Shown here piece after piece: positions 1 through 6,076 of a stretch of DNA of 6,076 bases. The translations under genes were made by a program, and so were the position numbers. Each line of letters opens with the position of its first letter. The first letter of the stretch is position 1. This stretch comes from Fimbriimonadaceae bacterium. GTDB taxonomy: Bacteria; Armatimonadota; Fimbriimonadia; Fimbriimonadales; Fimbriimonadaceae. Under the pieces are notes generated by a model. The model searched no databases. It was not told where the DNA came from and saw only the letters and a list, made by a program, of their open reading frames with translations. Location: positions 1 through 6,076 of the forward strand of contig JACFNW010000149.1 of the NCBI GenBank assembly GCA_019454665.1, given 5' to 3'.

Positions 1-67
1 CGCCAATTCCACTCTTTGCACGCACAGATGCGCACATCCCCTTAGTCTTCAAAGCGAAGTGAGGCGA

Positions 68-334
68 TCAGCCGCCCATCGCCATGCGGCCGCCGGCGCC
101 GCGACGCATGCCGCCGGCACCTGCGCCCGAGCCGCCCGCGCGAGCGGAGCCGCCGGGGAGGGCGTTGCTCATGGTCACGTTCGCCGCAGGTTCGGGAACG
201 GTGTCGGTGGGGACGGCCGTCGGGGCCGCAGGCTTCGAAACCGTCGGGCGCGTGAACGCCATGACCACGGTCGCAATCACAAAGACCAAGGCCGCCGATC
301 CAAAAACGATCCAGTTCAGTTGCTTGTCGCTCAA
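68..334 (-). CDS. Small single-pass membrane protein with Gly/Ala/Arg-rich tail, function unknown
   Basis: The 88-aa product has a short polar N terminus (MSDKQLNW), then one hydrophobic helix at about residues 8-28 (IVFGSAALVFVIATVVMAF). A Pro/Ala/Thr/Val linker follows (30-52), then a low-complexity tail from about 60 rich in Gly, Ala, Arg and Met, with the pieces GGSGAGAGG, MRRGAGGR and MAMGG. There is no signal-peptidase site or lipobox that I can see, so it is probably an anchored protein with the tail outside. The TTG start with a strong AAGGAG site, the clear helix and the short 58-base gap after purH argue that it is a real gene. Overlapping longer frames on both strands (an Arg-rich one from 389 and others on the plus strand) look like high-GC shadows. 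I recognise no family. The tail has no known motif. Confidence 0.65.
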   Translation of the reverse strand: MSDKQLNWIVFGSAALVFVIATVVMAFTRPTVSKPAAPTAVPTDTVPEPAANVTMSNALPGGSARAGGSGAGAGGMRRGAGGRMAMGG

Positions 335-342
335 TGCACGTA

Positions 343-348
343 CTCCTT
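343..348 (-). promoter_or_regulatory. Ribosome binding site of the 88-aa protein gene
   Basis: AAGGAG on the minus strand is a near-perfect Shine-Dalgarno, eight bases before the TTG start at 334. It decides the start: a GTG inside the spacer is in another frame and meets a stop after one more codon, while the TTG frame opens directly into a charged N terminus and a membrane helix. Confidence 0.7.
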
Positions 349-353
349 GATGT

Positions 354-366
354 GTCTAGTTTAGAC
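354..366 (-). promoter_or_regulatory. Candidate promoter (-10 TAAACT) within a short palindrome, upstream of the 88-aa gene
   Basis: The minus strand reads GTCTAAACTAGAC: five-base arms GTCTA/TAGAC around AAC. It contains TAAACT (358-363), the same hexamer found before the 531-aa protein gene, and both copies extend to CTAAACT. A transcript starting about seven bases downstream would still include the AAGGAG ribosome site of the small gene. The -35 region is poor: TGACGA at 383-388 would need a 19-base spacer. The palindrome could be an operator or chance. Confidence 0.4.
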
Positions 367-392
367 GACGCCTGGGGCCCGATCGTCACGCT

Positions 393-1919
393 CTAATGCC
401 GGAAGTGGCGGACGCCGGTGAAAGCCATCGCGATGCCCGCCGCATCGGCCGCCGCGATCACTTCCTCGTCCTTCTTGCTGCCGCCGGGTTGGACGATCGC
501 CCGGATGCCCGCCGCCTGCGCCGTCAGGACGCTGTCGGGGAACGGAAAGAACGCGTCGCTGGCCAGGGCGCACTCGCCCACCCGCTCTCCCGCCTGCTCG
601 ATGGCCAGGCGGACCGATTGCACGCGGTTCATCTGCCCGGCGCCCGTCCCGAGCAACTGCCGCCCCGTCCCGACCACGATCGCGTTCGACTTGACGTGTT
701 GCACGATCGACCACAGAAACCGCATCGCGGCCAACTCGTCCGGAGTCGGCTGCCGCTGGGTGACGATGCGCCAATCGGTTCCGGGGTCTTCGTCCGAATC
801 CTGCACCAGCCAACCGCCCCGGATCGCGCGCACCATAGGCTCTGCCACGGGTCGCGGCAGGGGCGCGGCCAGCAGGCGGACGTTCTGTCCCCAGCCCGCG
901 CGGTTGGCGAAGATGGCTTGGGCTTCCTGGGTGAAGGATGTGGCGATGACCACCTCCAAAAAGTTGCCCTTTTCGGCCATGGCTTCGGCGGCGAAGGTAT
1001 CCACTTCCCCGTGAAACGCGGCGATCCCGCCGAACGCCGAGACGGGGTCGGCTTCCCTCGCCAAGCGGTAACTTGCGCCCAGATCTTCCCCCACGGCCGC
1101 ACCACACGGGTTGCCGTGCTTGACGACCACACACGCGCCCCGCGGAAGGTCGGCGGCAAGCTCCCAAGCCGCATCCGCATCCAACAAGTTGTTGTAGCTG
1201 AGTTCCTTGCCCCAAAGTTGAATGGATCGCGCGATGCCGTGATGCGCAAGCGGGTCGGTGTAGAGCGCTCCGGTCTGATGCGGGTTCTCGCCGTAGCGCA
1301 ACGCCAGGGCACGCCTTCCGCCGACGGTCAAGGTCTCCTGATAGGGGTTCCCGCCGGTCTTTGCGGTGAGGTATCGCGCCACCATCGAATCGTAGTAGGC
1401 CGTGTGCCGGAACGCCTTGGCCGCCATCCGACGTCGGAACTCGGGGTCCTCGCGGCGCTGCAGCGCCTCCTCGTAATCGGCGGGGTCCACCAGCACCAAC
1501 ACGTCGCCGTGGTTCTTGGCCGCCGCGCGGACCATCGAGGGGCCACCGATGTCGATGTTCTCGATGCAGGTCTCGAAGTCCGCACCCGAACGAACGGTCT
1601 CCTCGAACGGGTAGAGGTTGACCACGACCACGTCTATCGGCTCGAGCCCGTGGGAGGCCATCGCCGCCATGTGCCCCTCGTTCGAACGGATCGCCAGGAG
1701 TCCGCCGTGAATCCGAGGGTGTAGCGTTTTGACCCGCCCATCCATGATCTCGGGGAAGCCCGTGTGCTCGGCGACGTCTCGGACTTCGAGCCCTGCTTCC
1801 CGGAGCGCACGGGCTGTGCCGCCGGTCGAAAGGAGCCCGAGTCCGTCCGCGGACAGAGCCCGCGCCAATTCGACTGCTCCTCGTTTGTCGGTGACGGAAA
1901 AGAGCGCCCAGCGCCTCAA
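393..1919 (-). CDS. purH: Bifunctional AICAR formyltransferase / IMP cyclohydrolase PurH
   Basis: PurH catalyses the last two steps of de novo purine synthesis in the cytoplasm: it formylates AICAR with 10-formyl-tetrahydrofolate, then closes the ring to IMP. The 508-aa product is near full length for a bacterial PurH. The N-terminal cyclohydrolase (MGS-like) domain, about 1-140, shows STGGTA (31-36), GRVKTLHPRIHGG (61-73, with K64 and T65), NLYPFE (Y103), NIDIGGPSM (D123) and K135. These sit where the catalytic residues of the human enzyme are expected. The transformylase domain shows RYGENPHQ (208-215), VKHGNPCG (K267, H268), KSNAI (N412), GAGQMNR, SDAFFPFPD and QPGGSKKDEE, and ends in the usual RHFRH. 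Nothing is missing or broken. The start is TTG: RRWALFSVTDK begins the conserved first strand, and no earlier in-frame start fits. TTG overlaps the previous stop as TTGA. No other purine gene is in view. Confidence 0.97.
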   Translation of the reverse strand: MRRWALFSVTDKRGAVELARALSADGLGLLSTGGTARALREAGLEVRDVAEHTGFPEIMDGRVKTLHPRIHGGLLAIRSNEGHMAAMASHGLEPIDVVVVNLYPFEETVRSGADFETCIENIDIGGPSMVRAAAKNHGDVLVLVDPADYEEALQRREDPEFRRRMAAKAFRHTAYYDSMVARYLTAKTGGNPYQETLTVGGRRALALRYGENPHQTGALYTDPLAHHGIARSIQLWGKELSYNNLLDADAAWELAADLPRGACVVVKHGNPCGAAVGEDLGASYRLAREADPVSAFGGIAAFHGEVDTFAAEAMAEKGNFLEVVIATSFTQEAQAIFANRAGWGQNVRLLAAPLPRPVAEPMVRAIRGGWLVQDSDEDPGTDWRIVTQRQPTPDELAAMRFLWSIVQHVKSNAIVVGTGRQLLGTGAGQMNRVQSVRLAIEQAGERVGECALASDAFFPFPDSVLTAQAAGIRAIVQPGGSKKDEEVIAAADAAGIAMAFTGVRHFRH

Positions 1920-3511
1920 CGATTCCCCCCGCCAGCGCCCACGGGCACGGAGGTCGCGGAACCGCCGGTGGTCGCCGATGCGGTGGGAGGAGGGACGTCG
2001 GGTTGTCTGATCTTCACATCAATGGACTTGGTGACCTCTCGGCCTCGCTCGTCCGCGGCCTTGAGGATGAACGTCGTGTCCCTGAAGACTTGGAACACCT
2101 GGGCCCCGTTGGCCGGAGGCACGGGATACTCGACGCCGTTTTCGAGCACCCAGAGCTTCACGGTGTTGTAGACCTCCCAGGTAAGCACGACGTCGCCGCC
2201 TTCTGGGCCGAGTTCCTTGGGGTCGGCGTCGAACTTCCAGATGTTCGCCAGCGAGACGTTGGGCGCGGGCTTCACGTTCACTTTGAAGTCGCGCTTCGTT
2301 TGCTGGCCATCGGCGTTCGAGGCGACGAGGATGTAGGTGATCTCGCCCGAGCGGTTGGGAACGATCTCTCGTTCGTTGACGGCCAGATTGAGTTCGGTGT
2401 TCACGGGTTCCAGGACGAGTTTGGTCACGCTGGGGCCCACGCGATAGCGGATCGTGAGCGCTTGCCCCTCTTCGACTTCAGCCGGCACGATTTCGAACGC
2501 GGTGATCGTGGGCGGCGCGGCTCGTTCACGCGCCTTGATCTCGAACGAAGCCGTACGCGGGTGGCTGCGGTTGCCGTCTCGAACCGCGACGGCTTTGATC
2601 ACGCCGGCGCGGTCAACTTCCAAATCGTAAGTTCCCGTAGGCATTCCTGTATAGAACAGGCGGTCATCCAAGTACAGCTCCACGTTGGCCGCATGGGAGG
2701 CCGACCAGGAAACCTTGAGCGGCTCGCCTTCGGGCACCTCGCGTGTCGAGAGGACCAAGGTCTCCATCCTCGGCGCTTTGGGAAAGATGGTCCACCAACC
2801 GATGGCCAACATCAGGCAGAGGATGGTCAGGACAAACGAGCCTGGCGAAAAGAGGGCGCGTTGCTCGAGTTGCCCTTGCGCCGCGCACGCCACGTTCGGG
2901 GTGTTGACGCTGCGGCCCGTGATCGTAAAGCCGTACAGCCGGGGGTTGGCGAGCAGCCGCCCCGTGGTGGCCGAGACCTCGGCGCCGATGGAGACCTGCT
3001 GGCCGGCCGTCAGCGGGATCTGCTCCTGCTCGAAGCTGAAAGCGCACATGTTCTGGGGGTCGGACCCCGTCAGTTGGACCGTATGGTCCGTGTTCCCCAG
3101 GTTCATCACGGTGAGCGAGAACGGGTAGCCGCGCTTCAATCCGCCAACGCGCCCACGCTTGGGCGAGAGTTCCATGCTGAGGTGGTGGAACGGCTTGACA
3201 TGGAGGATCGAGGCGACCTCCTTGGCCTCCCCGGTCTCCAGCGAACGCACGCGAACCGTAAACGGATACTCGCCGTGGATGCTCTCGGAGACGCGCGGCG
3301 GCTTGAACACCACCTTGTGGGTGACCGCCTCACCTTCGGCGAGGCCGAAGACAGGTACGGGAATGGCGACCCACTCGTGGTCCACGCCCAACACCTCCAA
3401 CTCCATCTGCTGGGGGTCGGAGGACCGGTTCGCGATTTCGACCTCGAGGGTTGATGCCACACCAGGGTCTACGTCCACGCTTGCGGTGCGCAGGCTCAAG
3501 TCGAAACTCAT
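1916..3511 (-). CDS. Single-pass membrane protein with tandem Ig-like beta domains, function unknown
   Basis: I do not recognise a named gene. The 531-aa product has no signal peptide. Residues 1-107 and 108-215 are two beta-sandwich-like domains (VDVDPGVASTLEVEIANRS, EYPFTVRVRS; then YPFSLTVMNLGNTDHTVQL, YGFTITGRS), resembling the NEW3/COG1470-type repeats of uncharacterised bacterial membrane proteins. One transmembrane helix spans about 224-244. After it come three Ig-like units of about 83 residues (249-327, 334-414, 419-501), two of them sharing the E-V-x-E-G-x-x-L opening (258-265, 345-352). A Pro/Thr/Gly-rich tail runs from 503. The Arg before the helix (R218) suggests N-inside and C-outside, which would put the first two domains in the cytoplasm; this is inference. 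The ATG at 3511 is preferred over an in-frame start at 3568, because the upstream one would overlap lptD by 23 bases and add a non-domain leader. Lying between lptD and purH, it may have an envelope scaffold or binding role, but nothing proves this. Confidence 0.72.
   Translation of the reverse strand: MSFDLSLRTASVDVDPGVASTLEVEIANRSSDPQQMELEVLGVDHEWVAIPVPVFGLAEGEAVTHKVVFKPPRVSESIHGEYPFTVRVRSLETGEAKEVASILHVKPFHHLSMELSPKRGRVGGLKRGYPFSLTVMNLGNTDHTVQLTGSDPQNMCAFSFEQEQIPLTAGQQVSIGAEVSATTGRLLANPRLYGFTITGRSVNTPNVACAAQGQLEQRALFSPGSFVLTILCLMLAIGWWTIFPKAPRMETLVLSTREVPEGEPLKVSWSASHAANVELYLDDRLFYTGMPTGTYDLEVDRAGVIKAVAVRDGNRSHPRTASFEIKARERAAPPTITAFEIVPAEVEEGQALTIRYRVGPSVTKLVLEPVNTELNLAVNEREIVPNRSGEITYILVASNADGQQTKRDFKVNVKPAPNVSLANIWKFDADPKELGPEGGDVVLTWEVYNTVKLWVLENGVEYPVPPANGAQVFQVFRDTTFILKAADERGREVTKSIDVKIRQPDVPPPTASATTGGSATSVPVGAGGGNR
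1925..1930 (-). promoter_or_regulatory. G-run serving as likely ribosome binding site of purH
   Basis: A run of six G on the minus strand lies five bases before the TTG start of purH. The same bases encode two Gly codons (GGG GGG) near the C terminus of the upstream protein, which ends GGGNR. This is a degenerate Shine-Dalgarno. With the TTGA stop-start overlap it suggests that purH is translated mainly by ribosomes finishing the upstream gene. Confidence 0.5.
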
Positions 3512-3519
3512 CGGTCCCA

Positions 3520-3525
3520 AGTTTA
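3520..3525 (-). promoter_or_regulatory. Candidate -10 element for a leaderless transcript of the 531-aa protein gene
   Basis: TAAACT on the minus strand sits eight bases before the ATG at 3511. No Shine-Dalgarno lies between them (the gap reads TGGGACCG). The hexamer fits TANNNT, the -10 form seen directly before start codons of leaderless genes in Deinococcus and relatives. At this spacing transcription would begin at or next to the A of ATG. I see no good -35 box at the usual distance, where the lptD stop region lies. Confidence 0.45.
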
Positions 3526-3545
3526 GCAGATGCCCCGATGGGTGC

Positions 3546-5834
3546 TCAGAACCCGATGCCCGTCCCACCGATCGCCTGCCCCCGCTGGCCGATGCCGAAG
3601 CCAGAATCGTAGGGCAGCGCCTTCAGCCGGAAGAACAACGCGTACTCGGTGCCCGACCGGAAGCCGACTTGGTTGTCGCGCACCTGAAGGATCGCCTCCC
3701 AACAGTGAAGGTCGAGCGTGAACTGAAGCTGCGCGGATTCCACCTTCTTGAGGAAGCCGTTGTAGGCGAGCACCGCCGTCGTCTTGACTCGTCCGGTCTT
3801 GAGCGCGTCCACGTAGAGGTTGGCGTTGCCCCAGACGTGGCGGATGGGGTCGTACCGCGCGGATGCCGTGACGAAGGTGGCTCCCGCTTGCCACGACGCG
3901 TCGAGCGTCACGTTCGTCCATGCCGTGCGCAACGGGTCGTAGCTTGCGAGCGAACGGAGCATGAACCAATCGGCCGGCGTCCACTCGGTGCGGATTCCCA
4001 CCGTCTGCCAGGGCACCACGCTCCGCTCGGCCTGTCGCAGGTCGTAGCCCGTTTGGACCGCGAACGACCAGGCGCGCGACGGGCGGGCCGTGAGGTCGAG
4101 CGAGAACAGGTCCGTGCGACCCGTTTGATCCACTTGGAGCGGCGTATACCCCTGCGATCGCAGGTAGGTGTAGCGCGCGTTGAACGTGGAATCCTTGCCG
4201 AACCGGTAACTGAAGCGCGGCGTGAGGTTGAGCGTCCACATGGCAGTGCCGTCGCTGTAGATGCCTTGCCGGAAGCGAGCGCCGTAGTCCACGCGCGCGC
4301 GGCTGGTGCCCCGGTCGGACTTGTCCAAGCGGAAGTCGAACGCCGACCGCGTGACGCGGTCGCGCGTTCTCCCGTCGGCGAACTCGCCCACCGAAACCTC
4401 GGCGCGAAACGGGAAGGCATCAGCCGCCGAGCGCGAGAGCAGCCTTCTAGCCTCGGAGCGCAACGCGAAGACAGGCGTCCGATCCGACGAGCTGAAAAAA
4501 CCCAAGTTTTCGCCCACAGGGATGGCGCGAACGTACTCGATCTCTGCGGTCGCTTTGTCCAGCTCGTGCTGCCCTCGGACCTTGAGGTCCACTTGGTCGC
4601 GGCGGATCGGCTCGCCGCCCGCCGAACCGCTGGACGATTCAGACCACAGGACATCCACCGACGTCTGCGTCTTCGACCCGAACCGGCGCTGATCGCTGAT
4701 CCCGTAGGACGCTTGAGAGAACGAGAAGCCCACGCTTGAATAGGTGTTGCGCGAGTAGGTGAGGCGCGTCGAGCCCTGCCGTTGGGGCACTTGCAGGCTA
4801 GCCGTCGTCCGTTCCTGGGTCGAGCCGGGTGCGGTCAGGTAGTTGTTCTTCTCGTAGGTGTTGGCGATCTGGAACGTGCTGGTGCCCCAGCGTTGACGGT
4901 GGTCGTTGGAGAACTGGAACGTGGAGGGCGTGTTCGAGATACCGTACACGCGGGCAAAGCCCTCCATGTCGCGCCGCTGATAGCCCACCTCCGCACCTAG
5001 GCCGACGCCCAGCTTGCTGAAGTAGTCAATGAGATACGTCAGCCGGTCGCCTTCGCGCACCGGGACCGACCACCGCGTCTTGATGAAGAACCCCTCGTCG
5101 CGCGATTGGCCCACCTCGGGCGTGAAACTGGACCGCTGGTCCAGAGGGATATCCACGAACGGCACCACGAACAGCCGCGTGTCGAACAGCCGAAACTCCA
5201 CGTTGCGCAACAGGATCCGGTCGTTCGGAATGAGCGTCCCCGACTTGGCCCGCAGTTCGTAATGCGGCAGGGGGAGTTCGCAGCTCGTCAGCTTGGTCCG
5301 CGTCCCGTCGAGGCGCGTCTCGCCACCGCCGATGGACTCGCCCGAGAAGAAGAGGTCGCGCAGCGTGCGGCCCCCAAGCAGCGACGGCGTGGCGGTGGTC
5401 GCGCCGCGAAGCGCGGAAAACGTCCGGTCTTTGAAGCGAATCTCCACCAAATCGCCCACGATGACCGACTCATCGCCGATCGCCCGAACGTTGCCCTCGA
5501 GGATCACGATCTCGGTTCCGAGGTCGCCGCGAGCCGCGTCGGCGAAGAGGTCGTAGCCCTGGTAGATCAGGTGCACGCCGCCGGACGCCTCGAAACGGTC
5601 GCCAAACCGGCGGTTCTTGGGCGCCCTCACGATGGTCAGTTCTTGTTTGGCAGGGTCTGGCGATCCCGGACCAAGCTGCCCGGATTCCACGTTGATCTTC
5701 TCGGGAACGCCGACCGGCTTCTCCCGTTGGCGCACGAGTTCGGCGGCACGCGTCAAGGCCTCGAGGCCGAGCGTCTGTCCATGCCCGATGCCCGCCAGTC
5801 CCGCAACCGCCACGATCCAAGCGAACCTCCTCAC
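3546..5834 (-). CDS. lptD: LPS-assembly outer membrane protein LptD (OstA/Imp)
   Basis: The 762-aa product is close in length to E. coli LptD. Residues 1-20 look like a Sec signal peptide (MRRFAW, hydrophobic core, cleavage near GHG-Q). Residues about 65-145 form an OstA-like beta-jellyroll, with FEASGGVHLIYQGYDLFAD and the repeated VILEGNV / VGDLVEIRF strand pattern shared with LptA. Residues about 180-230 match the family join to the barrel: T-S-C (C184), HYELRAKSG, then FDTRLFVVPFVDIP. From about 245 to the end are alternating amphipathic strands of a beta-barrel, ending in GIGF with the terminal Phe typical of BAM substrates. By family knowledge it inserts LPS into the outer leaflet, normally with LptE, which is not visible here. 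Only two cysteines are present, C184 and C711 (LHCWEA), one in each half; they probably form the interdomain disulfide. The start is GTG, chosen because GAGGAG lies six bases upstream and the signal peptide begins there. Confidence 0.9.
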   Translation of the reverse strand: MRRFAWIVAVAGLAGIGHGQTLGLEALTRAAELVRQREKPVGVPEKINVESGQLGPGSPDPAKQELTIVRAPKNRRFGDRFEASGGVHLIYQGYDLFADAARGDLGTEIVILEGNVRAIGDESVIVGDLVEIRFKDRTFSALRGATTATPSLLGGRTLRDLFFSGESIGGGETRLDGTRTKLTSCELPLPHYELRAKSGTLIPNDRILLRNVEFRLFDTRLFVVPFVDIPLDQRSSFTPEVGQSRDEGFFIKTRWSVPVREGDRLTYLIDYFSKLGVGLGAEVGYQRRDMEGFARVYGISNTPSTFQFSNDHRQRWGTSTFQIANTYEKNNYLTAPGSTQERTTASLQVPQRQGSTRLTYSRNTYSSVGFSFSQASYGISDQRRFGSKTQTSVDVLWSESSSGSAGGEPIRRDQVDLKVRGQHELDKATAEIEYVRAIPVGENLGFFSSSDRTPVFALRSEARRLLSRSAADAFPFRAEVSVGEFADGRTRDRVTRSAFDFRLDKSDRGTSRARVDYGARFRQGIYSDGTAMWTLNLTPRFSYRFGKDSTFNARYTYLRSQGYTPLQVDQTGRTDLFSLDLTARPSRAWSFAVQTGYDLRQAERSVVPWQTVGIRTEWTPADWFMLRSLASYDPLRTAWTNVTLDASWQAGATFVTASARYDPIRHVWGNANLYVDALKTGRVKTTAVLAYNGFLKKVESAQLQFTLDLHCWEAILQVRDNQVGFRSGTEYALFFRLKALPYDSGFGIGQRGQAIGGTGIGF
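3816..3941 (-). repeat. Duplicated beta-strand motif inside the LptD barrel
   Basis: Two copies of the pattern Y-D-P-[LI]-R-x-x-W-x-N-x-x-L occur 29 residues apart in LptD: YDPLRTAWTNVTL at residues 632-644 and YDPIRHVWGNANL at 661-673. The DNA of the two copies has diverged. They look like two successive outward-returning hairpins of the C-terminal barrel, ahead of the C711 strand. This is a protein-level internal repeat, not a recent DNA duplication. Confidence 0.6.
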
Positions 5835-6076
5835 TCCAGTCTCCTCAGCGCGATCATGCCCAAGACCACGAAGAGGAAGTTAGGCAACCAAGCCGACATC
5901 CACGGCGAGACCCAACCGTTCCTACCGAAGATCTCCGTCGAAACGACAAAGGCGTTGTAATACAGGCCGATACTGAACACGCTGAGCATCACGCCCACCA
6001 ACCCCCCCGAGCGCGCCAGCCAGATCGCGAAGATCGGCGACGTCAGCGCAAAGAAAAGACACGACGCGGGGACGCT
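5831..6076 (-). CDS. LptF/LptG family LPS export permease, C-terminal fragment (5' end outside window)
   Basis: Reading the minus strand from the window edge gives 81 codons and a TGA stop with no interruption. The peptide starts SVPASCLFFALTSPIF and ends FLFVVLGMIALRRLE. It holds three hydrophobic segments: about residues 1-20, 24-46 and 57-76 of the fragment. The features SPIFAIWLARSGG, SIGLYYNAFV and SPWMSAWLPN match the C-terminal membrane bundle of the YjgP/YjgQ (LptF/LptG) family, where a short basic loop, a YY-containing helix and a W-x-x-x-W-x-P-N entry to the last helix are usual. In that family the protein is the inner-membrane subunit of the LptB2FG ABC transporter that pulls LPS from the membrane and passes it to LptC/LptA. 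The stop overlaps the lptD start by four bases, which supports cotranslation and the assignment. I cannot tell LptF from LptG, since the N-terminal and periplasmic domains lie outside the window. Confidence 0.88.
   Translation of the reverse strand, partial: SVPASCLFFALTSPIFAIWLARSGGLVGVMLSVFSIGLYYNAFVVSTEIFGRNGWVSPWMSAWLPNFLFVVLGMIALRRLE
5841..5846 (-). promoter_or_regulatory. Ribosome binding site of lptD
   Basis: GAGGAG on the minus strand stands six bases before the GTG start of lptD. It lies inside the last codons of the permease gene, whose TGA overlaps the start as GTGA. This fixes the otherwise uncertain GTG start and points to translational coupling. Confidence 0.75.

Noticed and set aside
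1..67. Possible terminator or start of another gene after the 88-aa gene
   Set aside because: Only tiny stems (CTTC/GAAG; GATG/CATC at 27-38) and a CGCACA repeat ten bases apart are present, with no U-tract or supported frame.
364..387. Possible hairpin after purH: GACGA/TCGTC arms with a 14-base GC-rich loop
   Set aside because: The stem is only five pairs, the loop is large, and no T-run follows on the minus strand. It is too weak to call a terminator.
42..389. 115-codon minus-strand frame overlapping the 88-aa gene
   Set aside because: The Arg/His/Gly-rich product has no helix or motif, whereas the alternative frame has a strong ribosome site and a transmembrane segment.
396..1724. Long plus-strand open frame of 442 codons opposite purH
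   Set aside because: It lies antisense to a clear purH, and its product is rich in Arg, His and Gly with no domain pattern: a high-GC shadow frame.
2003..3454. Long plus-strand open frame of 483 codons opposite the Ig-like protein gene
   Set aside because: The product is low-complexity and charged with no recognisable fold, while the minus-strand frame shows regular beta-strand patterns and a membrane helix.
3512..3568. Upstream in-frame start adding 19 residues to the 531-aa protein
   Set aside because: It would overlap the end of lptD, and the added residues do not belong to the beta domain or form a signal peptide; the ATG at 3511 starts exactly at the first strand.
3159..4739. Plus-strand open frame of 526 codons spanning two minus-strand genes
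   Set aside because: It crosses the junction between lptD and the Ig-like gene, is Arg-rich, and has no motif: a shadow of the lptD codon pattern.

Overview
The window is GC-rich, gene-dense bacterial chromosome. All five genes lie on the minus strand, so transcription runs from the right edge to the left. Two genes for lipopolysaccharide export to the outer membrane (an LptF/LptG-type permease and LptD) show a diderm, LPS-type envelope. The proteins are divergent from proteobacterial ones. The start codons are GTG, ATG, TTG and TTG, and one gene has a Deinococcus-like promoter directly against its ATG. I suspect a non-proteobacterial diderm lineage such as Armatimonadota/Fimbriimonadia, but this is a low-confidence guess from style, not from a marker gene.

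Layout in the direction of transcription. (1) 6076-5831: C-terminal 81 codons of an LptF/LptG permease, cut by the window edge. (2) 5834-3546: lptD, 762 aa, overlapping the permease stop by 4 bases (GTGA). (3) 3511-1916: an unrecognised 531-aa single-pass membrane protein built of Ig-like beta domains on both sides of the membrane segment. It follows lptD after a 34-base gap that holds a candidate leaderless promoter. (4) 1919-393: purH, 508 aa, complete and with all expected catalytic motifs, overlapping the previous stop by 4 bases (TTGA). (5) 334-68: an 88-aa membrane-anchored small protein with a Pro/Thr/Ala linker and a Gly/Ala/Arg/Met tail, preceded by its own Shine-Dalgarno and a candidate promoter. 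The last 67 bases (67-1) show no convincing gene, RNA or terminator.

Functionally, the right part is an LPS-export module: LptF/G extracts LPS from the inner membrane and LptD inserts it in the outer membrane. The purine-synthesis gene purH is translationally tied to the unknown Ig-like protein rather than to other pur genes. No mobile element, CRISPR array, tRNA or rRNA was seen. The two least-described items are the 531-aa Ig-like membrane protein and the 88-aa small protein.
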